NCBI RefSeq assembly: GCF_002751875.1
Contig: NZ_NMZM01000007.1
Coordinates: forward strand, 124,001 to 188,000
Origin: Oceaniglobus indicus
Lineage (GTDB): Bacteria > Pseudomonadota > Alphaproteobacteria > Rhodobacterales > Rhodobacteraceae
Reading direction: 5' to 3'
Length of the DNA stretch: 64,000 nucleotides
Position 1 is the first letter of the stretch; each line of letters begins with the position of its first letter. The notes beneath the pieces are model-generated. The model saw only the letters and a list, made by a program, of their open reading frames with translations. It was not told the origin of the DNA and did not search any database. Shown here one piece after another: positions 41,595-49,454 of the stretch. Both the position numbers and the translations under genes were made by a program.

Positions 41595-42406
41595 TCCTGG
41601 ATGCCTTCCTGATCCGCGCGGCGCTGGCCGGGGTGGGGGTTGCGGTTGCCGCGGCGCCCATGGGGTGTTTTGTGGTCTGGCGGCGCATGGCCTATTTCGG
41701 CGATGCAACCGCCCATGCCGCGATCCTTGGTGTCGCGCTGGCGCTGGCGCTGTCGTGGTCGGTGTTCTTCGGCGCGCTGGTGGTGGCGCTGCTGATGGCG
41801 GTGGCGGTGTCGGGACTGGGCAACCGCGGGCTGGCCATGGACACCCTGCTGGGGGTTCTCGCCCATTCGGCGCTGGCGTTCGGGCTGGTCGCGGCATCGT
41901 TCCTGACCGGCGCGCGGCTGGATCTGATGGCCTATCTGTTCGGGGATATCCTGGCCGTGGGCTGGGGCGACGTGGCGGTGATCTGGGGCGGCGCGCTGGC
42001 GGTGCTGGCGCTGATCGGCTGGCGCTGGTCGCCGCTGTTGCTGTCGACGTTGAACGGCGATCTGGCACAGGCGGCGGGGATCGATCCGCGTCGCGAACAA
42101 CTGGTGCTGACGCTGTCGCTGGCGTTGGTCGTGGCGGTGGCGATCAAGGTGGTCGGCGTCTTGCTGATCGGTGCGCTTCTGGTGATCCCGGCCGCCACCG
42201 CGCGCCCGTTCGCGCGCACGCCGGAAGGCATGGCGATCCTGGCGACGGCGATCGGCGCCTTTGCTGCCCTGGCCGGGCTGGCGGCGGCGTTCCGCTTCGA
42301 CACGCCCACGGGGCCGACCATCGTCTGCGTTGCGGCGGGGTGTTTCGCCCTGGCGACCGTGGTCAACGCACTGGGGCGGGCGGTGGGCGGCGGGTCTGAA
42401 ACTTGA
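41591..42406 (+). CDS. znuB: Zinc ABC transporter permease
   Basis: ABC-3 family membrane protein of 271 residues with seven to eight predicted helices. Conserved segments: PMGCFVVWRRMAYFGDATAHAA near the N-terminus, LDLMAYLFGDILAVGWGD, and IKVVGVLLIGALLVIPAATARP, the family's core motif. It forms the zinc channel with ZnuC and ZnuA. The stop codon overlaps the -35 element of the next transcription unit (TTGACA at 42403-42408). Confidence 0.94.
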   Translation: MILDAFLIRAALAGVGVAVAAAPMGCFVVWRRMAYFGDATAHAAILGVALALALSWSVFFGALVVALLMAVAVSGLGNRGLAMDTLLGVLAHSALAFGLVAASFLTGARLDLMAYLFGDILAVGWGDVAVIWGGALAVLALIGWRWSPLLLSTLNGDLAQAAGIDPRREQLVLTLSLALVVAVAIKVVGVLLIGALLVIPAATARPFARTPEGMAILATAIGAFAALAGLAAAFRFDTPTGPTIVCVAAGCFALATVVNALGRAVGGGSET

Positions 42407-42431
42407 CAGCTTTTGGTAACGATAACATAAA
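42403..42431 (+). promoter_or_regulatory. Promoter with LacI-type operator for the gntK operon
   Basis: TTGACA (42403-42408) and CATAAA (42426-42431) are spaced 17 bp apart. Between and across them lies TTTTGGTAAC|GATAACATAA (42411-42430), a 20-bp dyad with a central CG and 7 of 10 pairs, the usual build of LacI/GntR operators. A LacI-family gene is the fourth gene of this operon, so autoregulation is likely. Confidence 0.55.
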
Positions 42432-42463
42432 GATTTGCACAATAACGCCACAGGGGGGCAGGC

Positions 42464-42967
42464 ATGGGTCGTTACGTGATAATGGGGGTGGCCGGATCGG
42501 GCAAAAGCAGCATCGGTGCGGCGCTGGCCGACGCGCTGGGTGGTGAATACGTCGATGGTGACGACCTGCATCCCCCGTCGAACATCGCCAAGATGTCGCG
42601 TGGCGAACCCCTGAACGACGATGACCGCTGGCCCTGGCTGGATCTGGTCGGCCAACGCCTGGGCGCTCCGGCCGACGGCGACCTGCTGATCGGGTGCTCT
42701 GCCCTGAAACGCAGCTATCGCGACCGGATCCGCGCGGCGGTGGGCGGGCCGGTGGTGTTCCTGCATCTCACGGGCGAACGCGCGGTGATCGAGGACCGGA
42801 TGGCCGCGCGCGAGGGGCACTTCATGCCGACCTCGCTTCTGGACAGCCAGTTTGCCGCGCTGGAGCCCCCCGGCGCCGACGAGGCCGCGATCGCGGTGGA
42901 CATCGACCAGCCGCCCCAAGGTATTGTCGCCGAATTCGTCCGCCGGATCGGAGCGCGCCATGACTGA
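42464..42967 (+). CDS. gntK: Gluconokinase
   Basis: Small P-loop kinase of 167 residues, typical of GntK. The ATP site is VMGVAGSGKSS-like (IMGVAGSGKSSIGAALA), and the family motifs YVDGDDLHPPSNIAKMSRGEPLNDDDRWPWL and LIGCSALKRSYRDRIR (gluconate binding) are present; only fragments are needed for recognition. It phosphorylates gluconate to 6-phosphogluconate. A GGGGGGCAGG ribosome site precedes the ATG. It overlaps the following dehydrogenase gene by 8 bp. Confidence 0.93.
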   Translation: MGRYVIMGVAGSGKSSIGAALADALGGEYVDGDDLHPPSNIAKMSRGEPLNDDDRWPWLDLVGQRLGAPADGDLLIGCSALKRSYRDRIRAAVGGPVVFLHLTGERAVIEDRMAAREGHFMPTSLLDSQFAALEPPGADEAAIAVDIDQPPQGIVAEFVRRIGARHD

Positions 42968-43847
42968 TCCCGTCGCGCTGATCGGGGCAGGGGCCATGGG
43001 CGGCGCCATCGGCGCGCGGCTGGTGTCGTGCGGCGTGCCGCTGCATGTGTTCGACTTGGACCGCGACAAGGTACAGGCGCTGGTCGATCTCGGGGCTGCC
43101 GCCGCCCCTTCGGCGTCCGAGGCGGCGGCGCGGGCCGGCGTCGTGATCACCAGCCTGAATGCCCCCCGCATCGTCGAGGCGGCCGTGTTCGGCGACGCCG
43201 GCGTGGCCGCGGGCGCGGCGCAAGGCACATTGATTATCGACATGTCGTCGATCGATCCCGCCGCGACGCGGGCGCTGGCCGAACGGGCCACGCAGGCCGG
43301 TCTGCGCTGGGTCGACGCACCCCTGTCGGGCGGCGCGCCCAAGGCGGCGACAGGAGAGCTGACGCTGATGCTGGGTGGCGCGGCGGCGGATGTCGCGGAC
43401 GCGCGGCGCGTGCTGTCCCATGTCGCCGCGAACATCACACACATGGGGCCGGCGGGGGCCGGGCAGACCACCAAGCTGATCAACCAGGTGCTGTGCGGTC
43501 TGAACTTTCTCGCCGTGGCCGAGGCGACGCAGCTGGCGCTGGACGCCGGGGTGGACGCCGCGAAGATCCCCGAGGCGCTGAAGGGCGGGCGTGCCGACAG
43601 CGCGATCCTGCAGGAATACATGCCGCGCTATGTCGCGAAGGATTACCGGCGCACCGGGCGGATCGACAACATGGTCAAGGATCTGAACGGCGCGCAGGAT
43701 CTGGCCCGCGCCACACATACGCCGATGCCGCTGACCGCGATCTGCGCCGAAATCCACCGCCAGATGACGGCGGCGGGATGGGGTGGCGAGGATCAGGCGG
43801 CGCTGATGGAATTCTTTACCGGACCCAACAAGGAAAACCTGCCATGA
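42960..43847 (+). CDS. 3-hydroxyisobutyrate dehydrogenase-family oxidoreductase
   Basis: Beta-hydroxyacid dehydrogenase of 295 residues. NAD(P) motif ALIGAGAMGGAIGARL, substrate motif DAPLSGGAPKAATGELTLM and the catalytic lysine in GAGQTTKLINQ are all intact. Members oxidise 3-hydroxyisobutyrate, tartronate semialdehyde, L-threonate or related acids. The neighbour gntK and a LacI regulator suggest a sugar-acid substrate, but it is not assigned. It overlaps gntK at its start and the next gene at its stop (ATGA). Confidence 0.87.
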   Translation: MTDPVALIGAGAMGGAIGARLVSCGVPLHVFDLDRDKVQALVDLGAAAAPSASEAAARAGVVITSLNAPRIVEAAVFGDAGVAAGAAQGTLIIDMSSIDPAATRALAERATQAGLRWVDAPLSGGAPKAATGELTLMLGGAAADVADARRVLSHVAANITHMGPAGAGQTTKLINQVLCGLNFLAVAEATQLALDAGVDAAKIPEALKGGRADSAILQEYMPRYVAKDYRRTGRIDNMVKDLNGAQDLARATHTPMPLTAICAEIHRQMTAAGWGGEDQAALMEFFTGPNKENLP

Positions 43848-44179
43848 TCACCCGTTTCGCCCTGTTCGAAGGGACTTTGAAAGACGGCAAGACCGATACC
43901 TTCCGTGCCGCCGTCACCGACCGGCTGGTGCCGCTCTGGCGTCAGTTTCCCGGCGCATCCGAAGTGCGCGTGATGTTCGGAGAGGAGCGCGACGAAGGTG
44001 CGCCCGAGTTTCCGTTGATCCTGGCCATCACCTATCCCGACCGCGACGCCATGGCGCGCGCGCTGGAAAGCCCGTTCCGTGCCCAGTCGCGCGAAATAAC
44101 CGGCGAAATCGTCGCCGAATGCTTCGATGGGCGCATCCACCACCACGTTACGGAAATGTCGGAGTATGCGGCCGGCTGA
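43844..44179 (+). CDS. Dimeric alpha-beta-barrel (EthD-like) protein
   Basis: Protein of 111 residues with the pattern of a ferredoxin-like dimeric barrel: an N-terminal strand ITRFALFEGTL, helix with FRAAVTDRLVPLW, strand EVRVMFGEE, strand [17 protein letters not shown] and a His-rich C-terminal strand (DGRIHHHVTEM). Such proteins often act as small isomerases, lactonases or decarboxylases in catabolic operons; the reaction here is unknown. Start in an ATGA overlap with the dehydrogenase gene. It is followed 12 bp later by lacI. Confidence 0.6.
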   Translation: MITRFALFEGTLKDGKTDTFRAAVTDRLVPLWRQFPGASEVRVMFGEERDEGAPEFPLILAITYPDRDAMARALESPFRAQSREITGEIVAECFDGRIHHHVTEMSEYAAG

Positions 44180-44191
44180 CAAGGTGCGCTG

Positions 44192-45202
44192 ATGCCCCGC
44201 CCTCCGACCATGAAGGATGTCGCGCGCGCGGCCGGCGTGTCGGTGATGACCGTCAGCCGCGCGATGAAGGACGGCGGGTCGGTCAGCGCCGAGGCCCGCG
44301 CCCGCGTGGGCGCGGCGGCCCGCGATCTGGGCTATGTGTTCGATGCGACGGCGGCCAACCTGCGCCTGCAACGCACGGGCTTTATCGCGGTCACGGTGCC
44401 GACGCTGAACAACGCCAACTTCGCCGATATGGTCGGCGCGCTGTCGCGGGCACTGGGGGCCGAGGGCCTTCAGGTGCTGCTGGGCGCGACGGGTTACGAT
44501 GTCGCGCAGGAGGAACGGCTGGTCGGCCAGTTGCTGCGCCGCCGCCCCGAGGCCGTTGTTCTGACCGGCGGCAGCCACACCGCGCACTGCCGCGACATGC
44601 TGGCCAAGGCCGCGATCCCGGTGATCGAGACCTGGGATCTGCCGGATGAACCGCTCGGCCACGTGGTAGGCTTTTCGAACGCCGCGACGATGGAAATGAT
44701 GGTGCAGCACCTCACGTCGCGCGGGTTGCACCGTATTGCCTTTGTCGGCGGCGACACGAACCAGGACACGCGCGGCGCGGATCGAAAGCGCGGGTTCCTG
44801 GCGGCCATGGCACGGCGCGGTCTTGCGGCCGACCGGCTGATCGGCATGGGTGCGCCACCGATATCGATGCGCCAGGGGGCCGACGCCATGGCGCGCCTCC
44901 TGGTCGAGATGCCCGACACCCAGGCGGTGATCTGTGTGTCCGACCTGTCGGCCTTCGGCGCGCTTTCGGCCTGTGCGCGGGCCGGGGTGCGGGTGCCCGA
45001 TGACATGGCCGTCGCCGGCTTCGGCGCCTATGAGATCGCTTCGGTCTGCGTGCCGACCCTGACCACGATCGACCCATTCCCGTCCGCCATCGGGGCGGCC
45101 GCCGCGCGCCTGATCCTGGCGCGCGACACCATGGACCAGCCGTTTCAGCGGATCGAGGTCACGCCCAGGCTGGTCATCGGCGGATCGACCCCCGCGCGCT
45201 AG
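44192..45202 (+). CDS. LacI-family transcriptional regulator
   Basis: Repressor of 336 residues. The N-terminal headpiece is TMKDVARAAGVSVMTVSRAMKDGGSVSAEARARV, and the hinge helix follows with ATAANLRLQRTGFIAVTVP. The periplasmic-binding-like ligand domain fills the rest, with RKRGFLAAMARRGLAADR and PDDMAVAGFGAYEIASVC. It resembles GntR/IdnR-type regulators of gluconate genes. It probably binds the dyad at 42411-42430, regulating its own operon. Its stop shares CTAG with the stop of the convergent 43-aa gene. Confidence 0.87.
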   Translation: MPRPPTMKDVARAAGVSVMTVSRAMKDGGSVSAEARARVGAAARDLGYVFDATAANLRLQRTGFIAVTVPTLNNANFADMVGALSRALGAEGLQVLLGATGYDVAQEERLVGQLLRRRPEAVVLTGGSHTAHCRDMLAKAAIPVIETWDLPDEPLGHVVGFSNAATMEMMVQHLTSRGLHRIAFVGGDTNQDTRGADRKRGFLAAMARRGLAADRLIGMGAPPISMRQGADAMARLLVEMPDTQAVICVSDLSAFGALSACARAGVRVPDDMAVAGFGAYEIASVCVPTLTTIDPFPSAIGAAAARLILARDTMDQPFQRIEVTPRLVIGGSTPAR

Positions 45203-45330
45203 TCCAGCCTGACGCTGTGCCCGACTGTCGTGCGCTCGGCCGCCGAGAACCCGGCATAGGTGTTCAACCCGTAATTCATCCCGAACGCGATCACGATCAG
45301 CGCGACGAGGGACAGCAGGAAGGCTTTCAT
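45199..45330 (-). CDS. 43-aa single-span membrane protein downstream of fdh3C
   Basis: Starts MKAFLLSLVALIVIAFGMNY, a hydrophobic N-terminal segment that is either one membrane helix or an uncleaved signal, followed by a short polar tail (GLNTYAGFSAAERTTVGHSV). It begins 1 bp after the fdh3C stop, so it is almost surely co-expressed with the cytochrome b subunit. It is too short for most automated callers. Its stop overlaps the lacI stop on the other strand by 4 bp. It may be a small subunit or assembly factor of the formate dehydrogenase (inference). Confidence 0.55.
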   Translation of the reverse strand: MKAFLLSLVALIVIAFGMNYGLNTYAGFSAAERTTVGHSVRLD

Positions 45331-45331
45331 C

Positions 45332-46567
45332 TCAGGCCCCTTTCGGCAGGACGGGCGCATTAGTGTGACGCGGTGCGGCAGGGGCGTCGCGGCGGGCGAT
45401 CTCTTCGGCCGCCCAGATGCTGTGGTGTTCGCGGGCCCATTCCTCCTCCACCTCACCCGAACCCATGGCGTCGAACGCGCCTTCCATGCCCAGGGTGCCG
45501 ATATAGATGTGGCCAAAGATGATGGCCGTCAGGACAAAGGCCAGGATCGCATGCCAAAGCTGGGCATAGGCCATTTCCTCTTGCGGGGTCAGATCGGCGG
45601 GGAACGGTGCCTGGCCGAACCAACCCGCCACACCCCAATCGTTCAGCAGGGCGAAGGTGGGGGCGAACAGGTGCAATTCGAACGGAAACAGAAGCGACAG
45701 CCCCGACACCGAAATCGATGTGCCGAAGATCACGACCGACCAGAAGATCAGCTTCTGACCGGCGTTGAACTTCTTGGCGGGCGGGTGCGCGCTGCCCACA
45801 AGGCCGCCGCCCTTGGCCAGCCAGTTCAGGTCGGTGCGGTCGGGCAGGTTGTGGATGACCCAGAAGACGAAGATCAGGATCAACGCCAGCATGAAGGCCC
45901 ACGATACGCTGTCATGCAGCCATTTCGTGACCGCCGCCGCGGATGCAAAGCTATCGTGACCGAAGGTCGGGATCAGCACCTTGCGGCCGAACAGCGAGAA
46001 CAGGCCGGTCAACCCCAACAGGATGAAGGACGCGGCCAACAGCCAATGTGCGAACCGCTCGATCCCGGTAAAGCGCAGAAGGGTGCGGCCGGTGATCGGC
46101 CCCTCGATGCGGATCCGGCCCCGGATCAGGAAGAACAGCGCCAGCACGGCCAGCGTGCCGCCCAGAAGATACAGGCCATAGCGCGGCAATGGCCCGCGCC
46201 GCACCTCGAGCCACCACATACCGGTGTCCTGCACCAGCACGTCGGTGGCCGGGCCGTTCACCTGGGTGCGCATGTCAACGGTGTCAAAGCGCACGCCACG
46301 CCACAGGTCGGCATCCGACGCGCCACCCCGCGTGCCCAGCGCGCCGACGTCGGGCGAGGGCAGGTCGGTCGGCGTCTTGCGGAAGTCGTTGTTGATCGTC
46401 AGACCCTTCTGTCGGGCCAGGATGTCCTGCAAGGTCTGTGCGCCACCGGTGCCCGCGCGAATGTCGAGCGGGGCATCGGCGCCGGGCGGGCGGACATTCT
46501 GGGCCTGCGCCAGAGAAGCGAACAGAAGCAGGCACATAACCTGCATGAAACCGACGATACGCAACAT
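45332..46567 (-). CDS. fdh3C: Formate dehydrogenase cytochrome b556 (gamma) subunit
   Basis: Membrane subunit of 411 residues. A signal peptide (MLRIVGFMQVMCLLLFASLAQA) and a periplasmic domain of about 130 residues precede four core helices. Heme ligands are expected in GIERFAHWLLAASF, VTKWLHDSVSWAF and QLWHAILAFVLTAIIFGHIYIG. It takes electrons from the Fe-S subunit to the quinone pool. GGGGAGG lies upstream of the ATG. It is not next to fdh3AB: about 2.3 kb containing three unrelated genes separates them, so it needs its own promoter. Confidence 0.93.
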   Translation of the reverse strand: MLRIVGFMQVMCLLLFASLAQAQNVRPPGADAPLDIRAGTGGAQTLQDILARQKGLTINNDFRKTPTDLPSPDVGALGTRGGASDADLWRGVRFDTVDMRTQVNGPATDVLVQDTGMWWLEVRRGPLPRYGLYLLGGTLAVLALFFLIRGRIRIEGPITGRTLLRFTGIERFAHWLLAASFILLGLTGLFSLFGRKVLIPTFGHDSFASAAAVTKWLHDSVSWAFMLALILIFVFWVIHNLPDRTDLNWLAKGGGLVGSAHPPAKKFNAGQKLIFWSVVIFGTSISVSGLSLLFPFELHLFAPTFALLNDWGVAGWFGQAPFPADLTPQEEMAYAQLWHAILAFVLTAIIFGHIYIGTLGMEGAFDAMGSGEVEEEWAREHHSIWAAEEIARRDAPAAPRHTNAPVLPKGA

Positions 46568-46647
46568 GGCCAACCACCTCCCCAACGATTTCACGATCCT
46601 AGACCAGCGCGCCAGACCTGAAAAGCCGTCACGGGAGCCAAGGCGCA

Positions 46648-46685
46648 AAAAGGAAAACGCCGCGCCCGGTGTCCGGACGCGGCGT
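46648..46685 (-). terminator. Terminator after the glycine-zipper lipoprotein gene
   Basis: ACGCCGCG (46657-46664) pairs exactly with CGCGGCGT (46678-46685), with extra pairing inside the loop. On the minus strand the stem is followed by a T-rich tract (TTTTCCTTTTT). It separates the lipoprotein gene from fdh3C. Confidence 0.75.
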
Positions 46686-46713
46686 GATGCAATGGGCCGT
46701 GAGGCCGGATCGG

Positions 46714-46992
46714 TTACGGGCAGGCGGCGTAATACTGCTGACCGGCCGAGTTGCGATAGATGCACTGGCCCGGACGGTTCTGCGCGCGTCCGATCAGGTT
46801 GCCAGCGGCAGCACCCAGCGCGCCGCCGATCAGCGCGCCTTCGAACCGGTCGCCGTCATCGGCGATCGCGGCGCCCAGCGCGGCACCAGCCGCACCGCCG
46901 CCAAGGGTCGCGTTGGTGTTCGGACCGGTATTATAGGTGTTGCATCCCGCGACAAGCGCAACGAGGGGCAGGGCAAGCAGGATCTTCTTCAT
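46714..46992 (-). CDS. Glycine-zipper lipoprotein
   Basis: Protein of 92 residues with a lipoprotein signal (MKKILLALPLVALVAGC) and a glycine-zipper segment, GGGAAGAALGAAIADD and GALIGGALGAAAGNLIG, that probably forms paired helices in the outer membrane. The tail has two Cys (GQCIYRNSAG and YYAACP). These proteins (YMGG/SmpA-like or OsmB-like) are common envelope components of unclear role. It is transcribed alone, between fdh3C and a divergent enolase-superfamily gene. Confidence 0.82.
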   Translation of the reverse strand: MKKILLALPLVALVAGCNTYNTGPNTNATLGGGAAGAALGAAIADDGDRFEGALIGGALGAAAGNLIGRAQNRPGQCIYRNSAGQQYYAACP

Positions 46993-47152
46993 GGGACTCT
47001 CCAAAAATAACGCACATATCCAACCACAGGATATACGTTCGGTTCCCGTCTGCAATTTGGAAATGACATTTCATCAGGATTAGCCATAGCATGCGGCGGG
47101 GATTTGCCGGTTTCACGCCGCTTTTCGCAAGATTTACAGGGATTTCGTCGCC

Positions 47153-48322
47153 ATGAAGATCACCAGCGTCAAAAGTCACGTGCTGCAATACGAATTGCCC
47201 GAGGAACTGGGATATTCGCAGCAATACTACGCGCGCCGCACCGCCCACATCGTCGAAGTCAGCACCGACGAGGGCATCACCGGGTGGGGTGAATGTTTCG
47301 GGCCGGGTGCCATCGCGGTGGCCAATGCGGCGATCGTCGAAAAGGTGATCGCCCCGATGATCCTCGGCGCCGACCCCCTGGACCGCGATGTTCTTTGGCA
47401 TCGCGTCTATAACCTGACCCGCGATCACGGCCAGAAGGGGATGCCGCTGCAGGCGTTGTCGGGGGTTGATATCGCGCTTTGGGACATCGCCGGCAAGGTG
47501 GCGGGGCTGCCGCTGCACAAGCTGATCGGTGGCGCGCACCGCACCCGGGTTCCGGCCTATGGCTATGGCATGATGCTGAAACGCGAAAGCGTGGCCGATC
47601 ACGTCGCGCGCTTCGCGGACGAGGCGGCGGCGATCCGGGACATGGGATTCGTTGCCACGAAGATGAAGCTGGGGCTTGGCCCGCGCGACGACATCAAACT
47701 GGCCCGCGCCGTGCGCGATGGCGCGGGTGACGGGTTTCGCATCATGGCCGACGCCAATCATTGCTATACCACGGCCGACGCCTTCCATGTCGGTCGCGCG
47801 CTGGACGAGATGGAGTTCTACTGGTTCGAGGAACCGGTCGCGCCCGAGGATCTGGACGGCTACCGCGAATTGCGCGCCGGTCTGCGGGTGAACATTTCGG
47901 GCGGCGAGGCGGAGTTCAACCGCTGGGGATGGCGCGCGATCCTGGAGAACCGCGGCCTCGACATCGCCCAGCCCGAGGTCTGCGCCCTGGGCGGCGTCAG
48001 CGAATACCTGCGGGTGCTGGCCCTGTGCCACGCCCATTTCACGCCGGTGGTGAACCATGTCTGGGGATCGGCAGTGGCGGTGGCGGTGAACCTGCAACTT
48101 CTGGCCGCCATGCCGCCGCTGCCGGGTGGCCTGAACCCGTGGGAGCCGATGCTGGAATTCGACACCACCGACAACCGTTTCCGCGACGAGTTGCTGGCCG
48201 AACCGCTGGACATCCAGGGACAGGTGAAGGCGTCGGGCGGCACCGTCGCGGTGCCCGACGGGCCGGGCCTGGGCGTCGAGCCGGACCGTGCCTTCCTTGC
48301 GCATTACGCCTGGAACACGTGA
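47153..48322 (+). CDS. Enolase-superfamily (mandelate racemase/MLE type) enzyme
   Basis: Protein of 389 residues. The catalytic KxK pair is in VATKMKLGLG, the metal ligands in MADANHCY, WFEEPVAPED and SGGEAEF, and the late His in PVVNHVWGSAVA. The second family member in this window, it differs from the 30469 gene in having His instead of the SHGMQE motif context. It probably dehydrates or epimerises a sugar acid; substrate unknown. It sits, with the PRC-barrel gene, inside the split formate dehydrogenase locus and has no evident link to it. Confidence 0.83.
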   Translation: MKITSVKSHVLQYELPEELGYSQQYYARRTAHIVEVSTDEGITGWGECFGPGAIAVANAAIVEKVIAPMILGADPLDRDVLWHRVYNLTRDHGQKGMPLQALSGVDIALWDIAGKVAGLPLHKLIGGAHRTRVPAYGYGMMLKRESVADHVARFADEAAAIRDMGFVATKMKLGLGPRDDIKLARAVRDGAGDGFRIMADANHCYTTADAFHVGRALDEMEFYWFEEPVAPEDLDGYRELRAGLRVNISGGEAEFNRWGWRAILENRGLDIAQPEVCALGGVSEYLRVLALCHAHFTPVVNHVWGSAVAVAVNLQLLAAMPPLPGGLNPWEPMLEFDTTDNRFRDELLAEPLDIQGQVKASGGTVAVPDGPGLGVEPDRAFLAHYAWNT

Positions 48323-48414
48323 TCGGCGCCGCCCCGCCGCGGGCTTTCGCCGCAGTGCGGAACATTATCCCGGCCGCCGGGTTGAGGCGGTGAAACAGAT
48401 TGAAGGAGCATACC

Positions 48415-48759
48415 ATGACCCTTGCAAAGACCCTCTCGGCCGCCGCCATCGCCGCCGCTCTTGCCGTGCCTGCCGTTTCGGTCGCTCAAACCGCGACCGT
48501 GACCACGCTTCAGGGCTATGTCGAGCTTGACGAAATGGACGTGATCGGCGCGACCGGCGACAAGATCGGCGAAGTCGAAAGCGTGTTGATCGGCCCCGAT
48601 GGCAAGGTTGGCGCCGTGGTGATCGAAACCGAGGGGTTCCTGGGTCTCGGTGACGAAGACATCGTCATGATGCTGGACGACATCCAGATCGTGAACGGCG
48701 AGATCCGCGTCGACATGACCGAAGAACAATTGGAACAGCTTCCCAAATGGGACGACTGA
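48415..48759 (+). CDS. Exported PRC-barrel domain protein
   Basis: Protein of 114 residues with a signal peptide (MTLAKTLSAAAIAAALAVPAVSVAQ) and a single PRC-barrel domain: GDKIGEVESVLIGPDGKVGAVVIETEGFLGLGD and VMMLDDIQI. PRC barrels often hold polypeptides or RNA together, and periplasmic versions are common but unassigned in Rhodobacteraceae. AAGGAG is 9 nt before the ATG. It precedes a bidirectional terminator and converges on fdh3B. Probably monocistronic, as 92 bp separate it from the enolase-superfamily gene. Confidence 0.82.
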   Translation: MTLAKTLSAAAIAAALAVPAVSVAQTATVTTLQGYVELDEMDVIGATGDKIGEVESVLIGPDGKVGAVVIETEGFLGLGDEDIVMMLDDIQIVNGEIRVDMTEEQLEQLPKWDD

Positions 48760-48800
48760 CACCGTCTGATCGCGTCGCCTGACCGGCGCTTGAAACGAAG

Positions 48801-48836
48801 AACGCCCCGGCCTTTTCAGGCCGGGGCGTTTTATTG
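48801..48836. terminator. Bidirectional terminator between the PRC-barrel gene and fdh3B
   Basis: AACGCCCCGGCC and GGCCGGGGCGTT form a perfect 12-bp stem with a TTTTCA loop, followed by TTTATT on the plus strand. It serves the plus-strand PRC-barrel gene. On the minus strand the stem is followed by CTTCG, so it would be weaker for the fdh3AB operon. Confidence 0.85.
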
Positions 48837-48849
48837 CGATGTCGAAGGA

Positions 48850-49443
48850 TCAGCCGCCCTTCTGACCATAGGCGGTGCCCCAGCCCCAGGCGCCCGCGCC
48901 AAATCCGCGCGCGACGATCCGTTCGCGATAGATGTTGGACACGGTGTCACCGTCACCGGCCAGCAGGGCCTTGGTGGCGCACATTTCCGCACAAAGCGGC
49001 AGCTTGCCCTCGGCAATCCGGTTGCGGCCGTATTTCTGGAATTCGATGGTCGAATGGTTCTCTTCCGGGCCACCGGCGCAGAAGGTGCATTTGTCCATCT
49101 TGCCGCGTGACCCGAAGTTGCCGGCCTGCGGATACTGCGGCGCGCCGAACGGGCACGCATAAAAGCAATAGCCGCAGCCGATGCACAGATCCTTGGAGTG
49201 CAACACGATCCCGTCTTCGGTCTGATAGAAGCAATCGACCGGGCAGACCGCCATGCAGGGCGCGTCAGAGCAATGCATGCACGCCACCGAGATCGACCGT
49301 TCGCCGGGTTGTCCGTCGTTCAGCGTGACGACCCGGCGGCGGTTGATGCCCCATGGCACCTCGTGTTCGTTCTTGCACGCGGTGACGCAGGCGTTGCATT
49401 CGATGCAGCGTTCGGCGTCGCAGAGAAATTTCGCTCGTGCCAT
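48850..49443 (-). CDS. fdh3B: Formate dehydrogenase Fe-S (beta) subunit
   Basis: Ferredoxin-type protein of 197 residues with four 4Fe-4S clusters' worth of cysteines: CIECNACVTACKNEH, CMHCSDAPCMAVCPVDC, CIGCGYCFYACPFG and CTFCAGG...LCAEMCATKAL. It links the catalytic subunit to the membrane cytochrome in the periplasm. It has no signal of its own, so it is expected to be carried out with the Tat-exported alpha subunit. It begins 11 bp after fdh3A and is the last gene before a terminator. The membrane anchor helix seen in FdnH is absent. Confidence 0.95.
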   Translation of the reverse strand: MARAKFLCDAERCIECNACVTACKNEHEVPWGINRRRVVTLNDGQPGERSISVACMHCSDAPCMAVCPVDCFYQTEDGIVLHSKDLCIGCGYCFYACPFGAPQYPQAGNFGSRGKMDKCTFCAGGPEENHSTIEFQKYGRNRIAEGKLPLCAEMCATKALLAGDGDTVSNIYRERIVARGFGAGAWGWGTAYGQKGG

Positions 49444-49454
49444 TTTCCGTCTCC

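Noticed and set aside
45365-46621. A 418-codon plus-strand frame antisense to fdh3C
   Set aside because: Gln/Arg-rich composition typical of antisense frames, and fdh3C on the other strand has all its heme helices.
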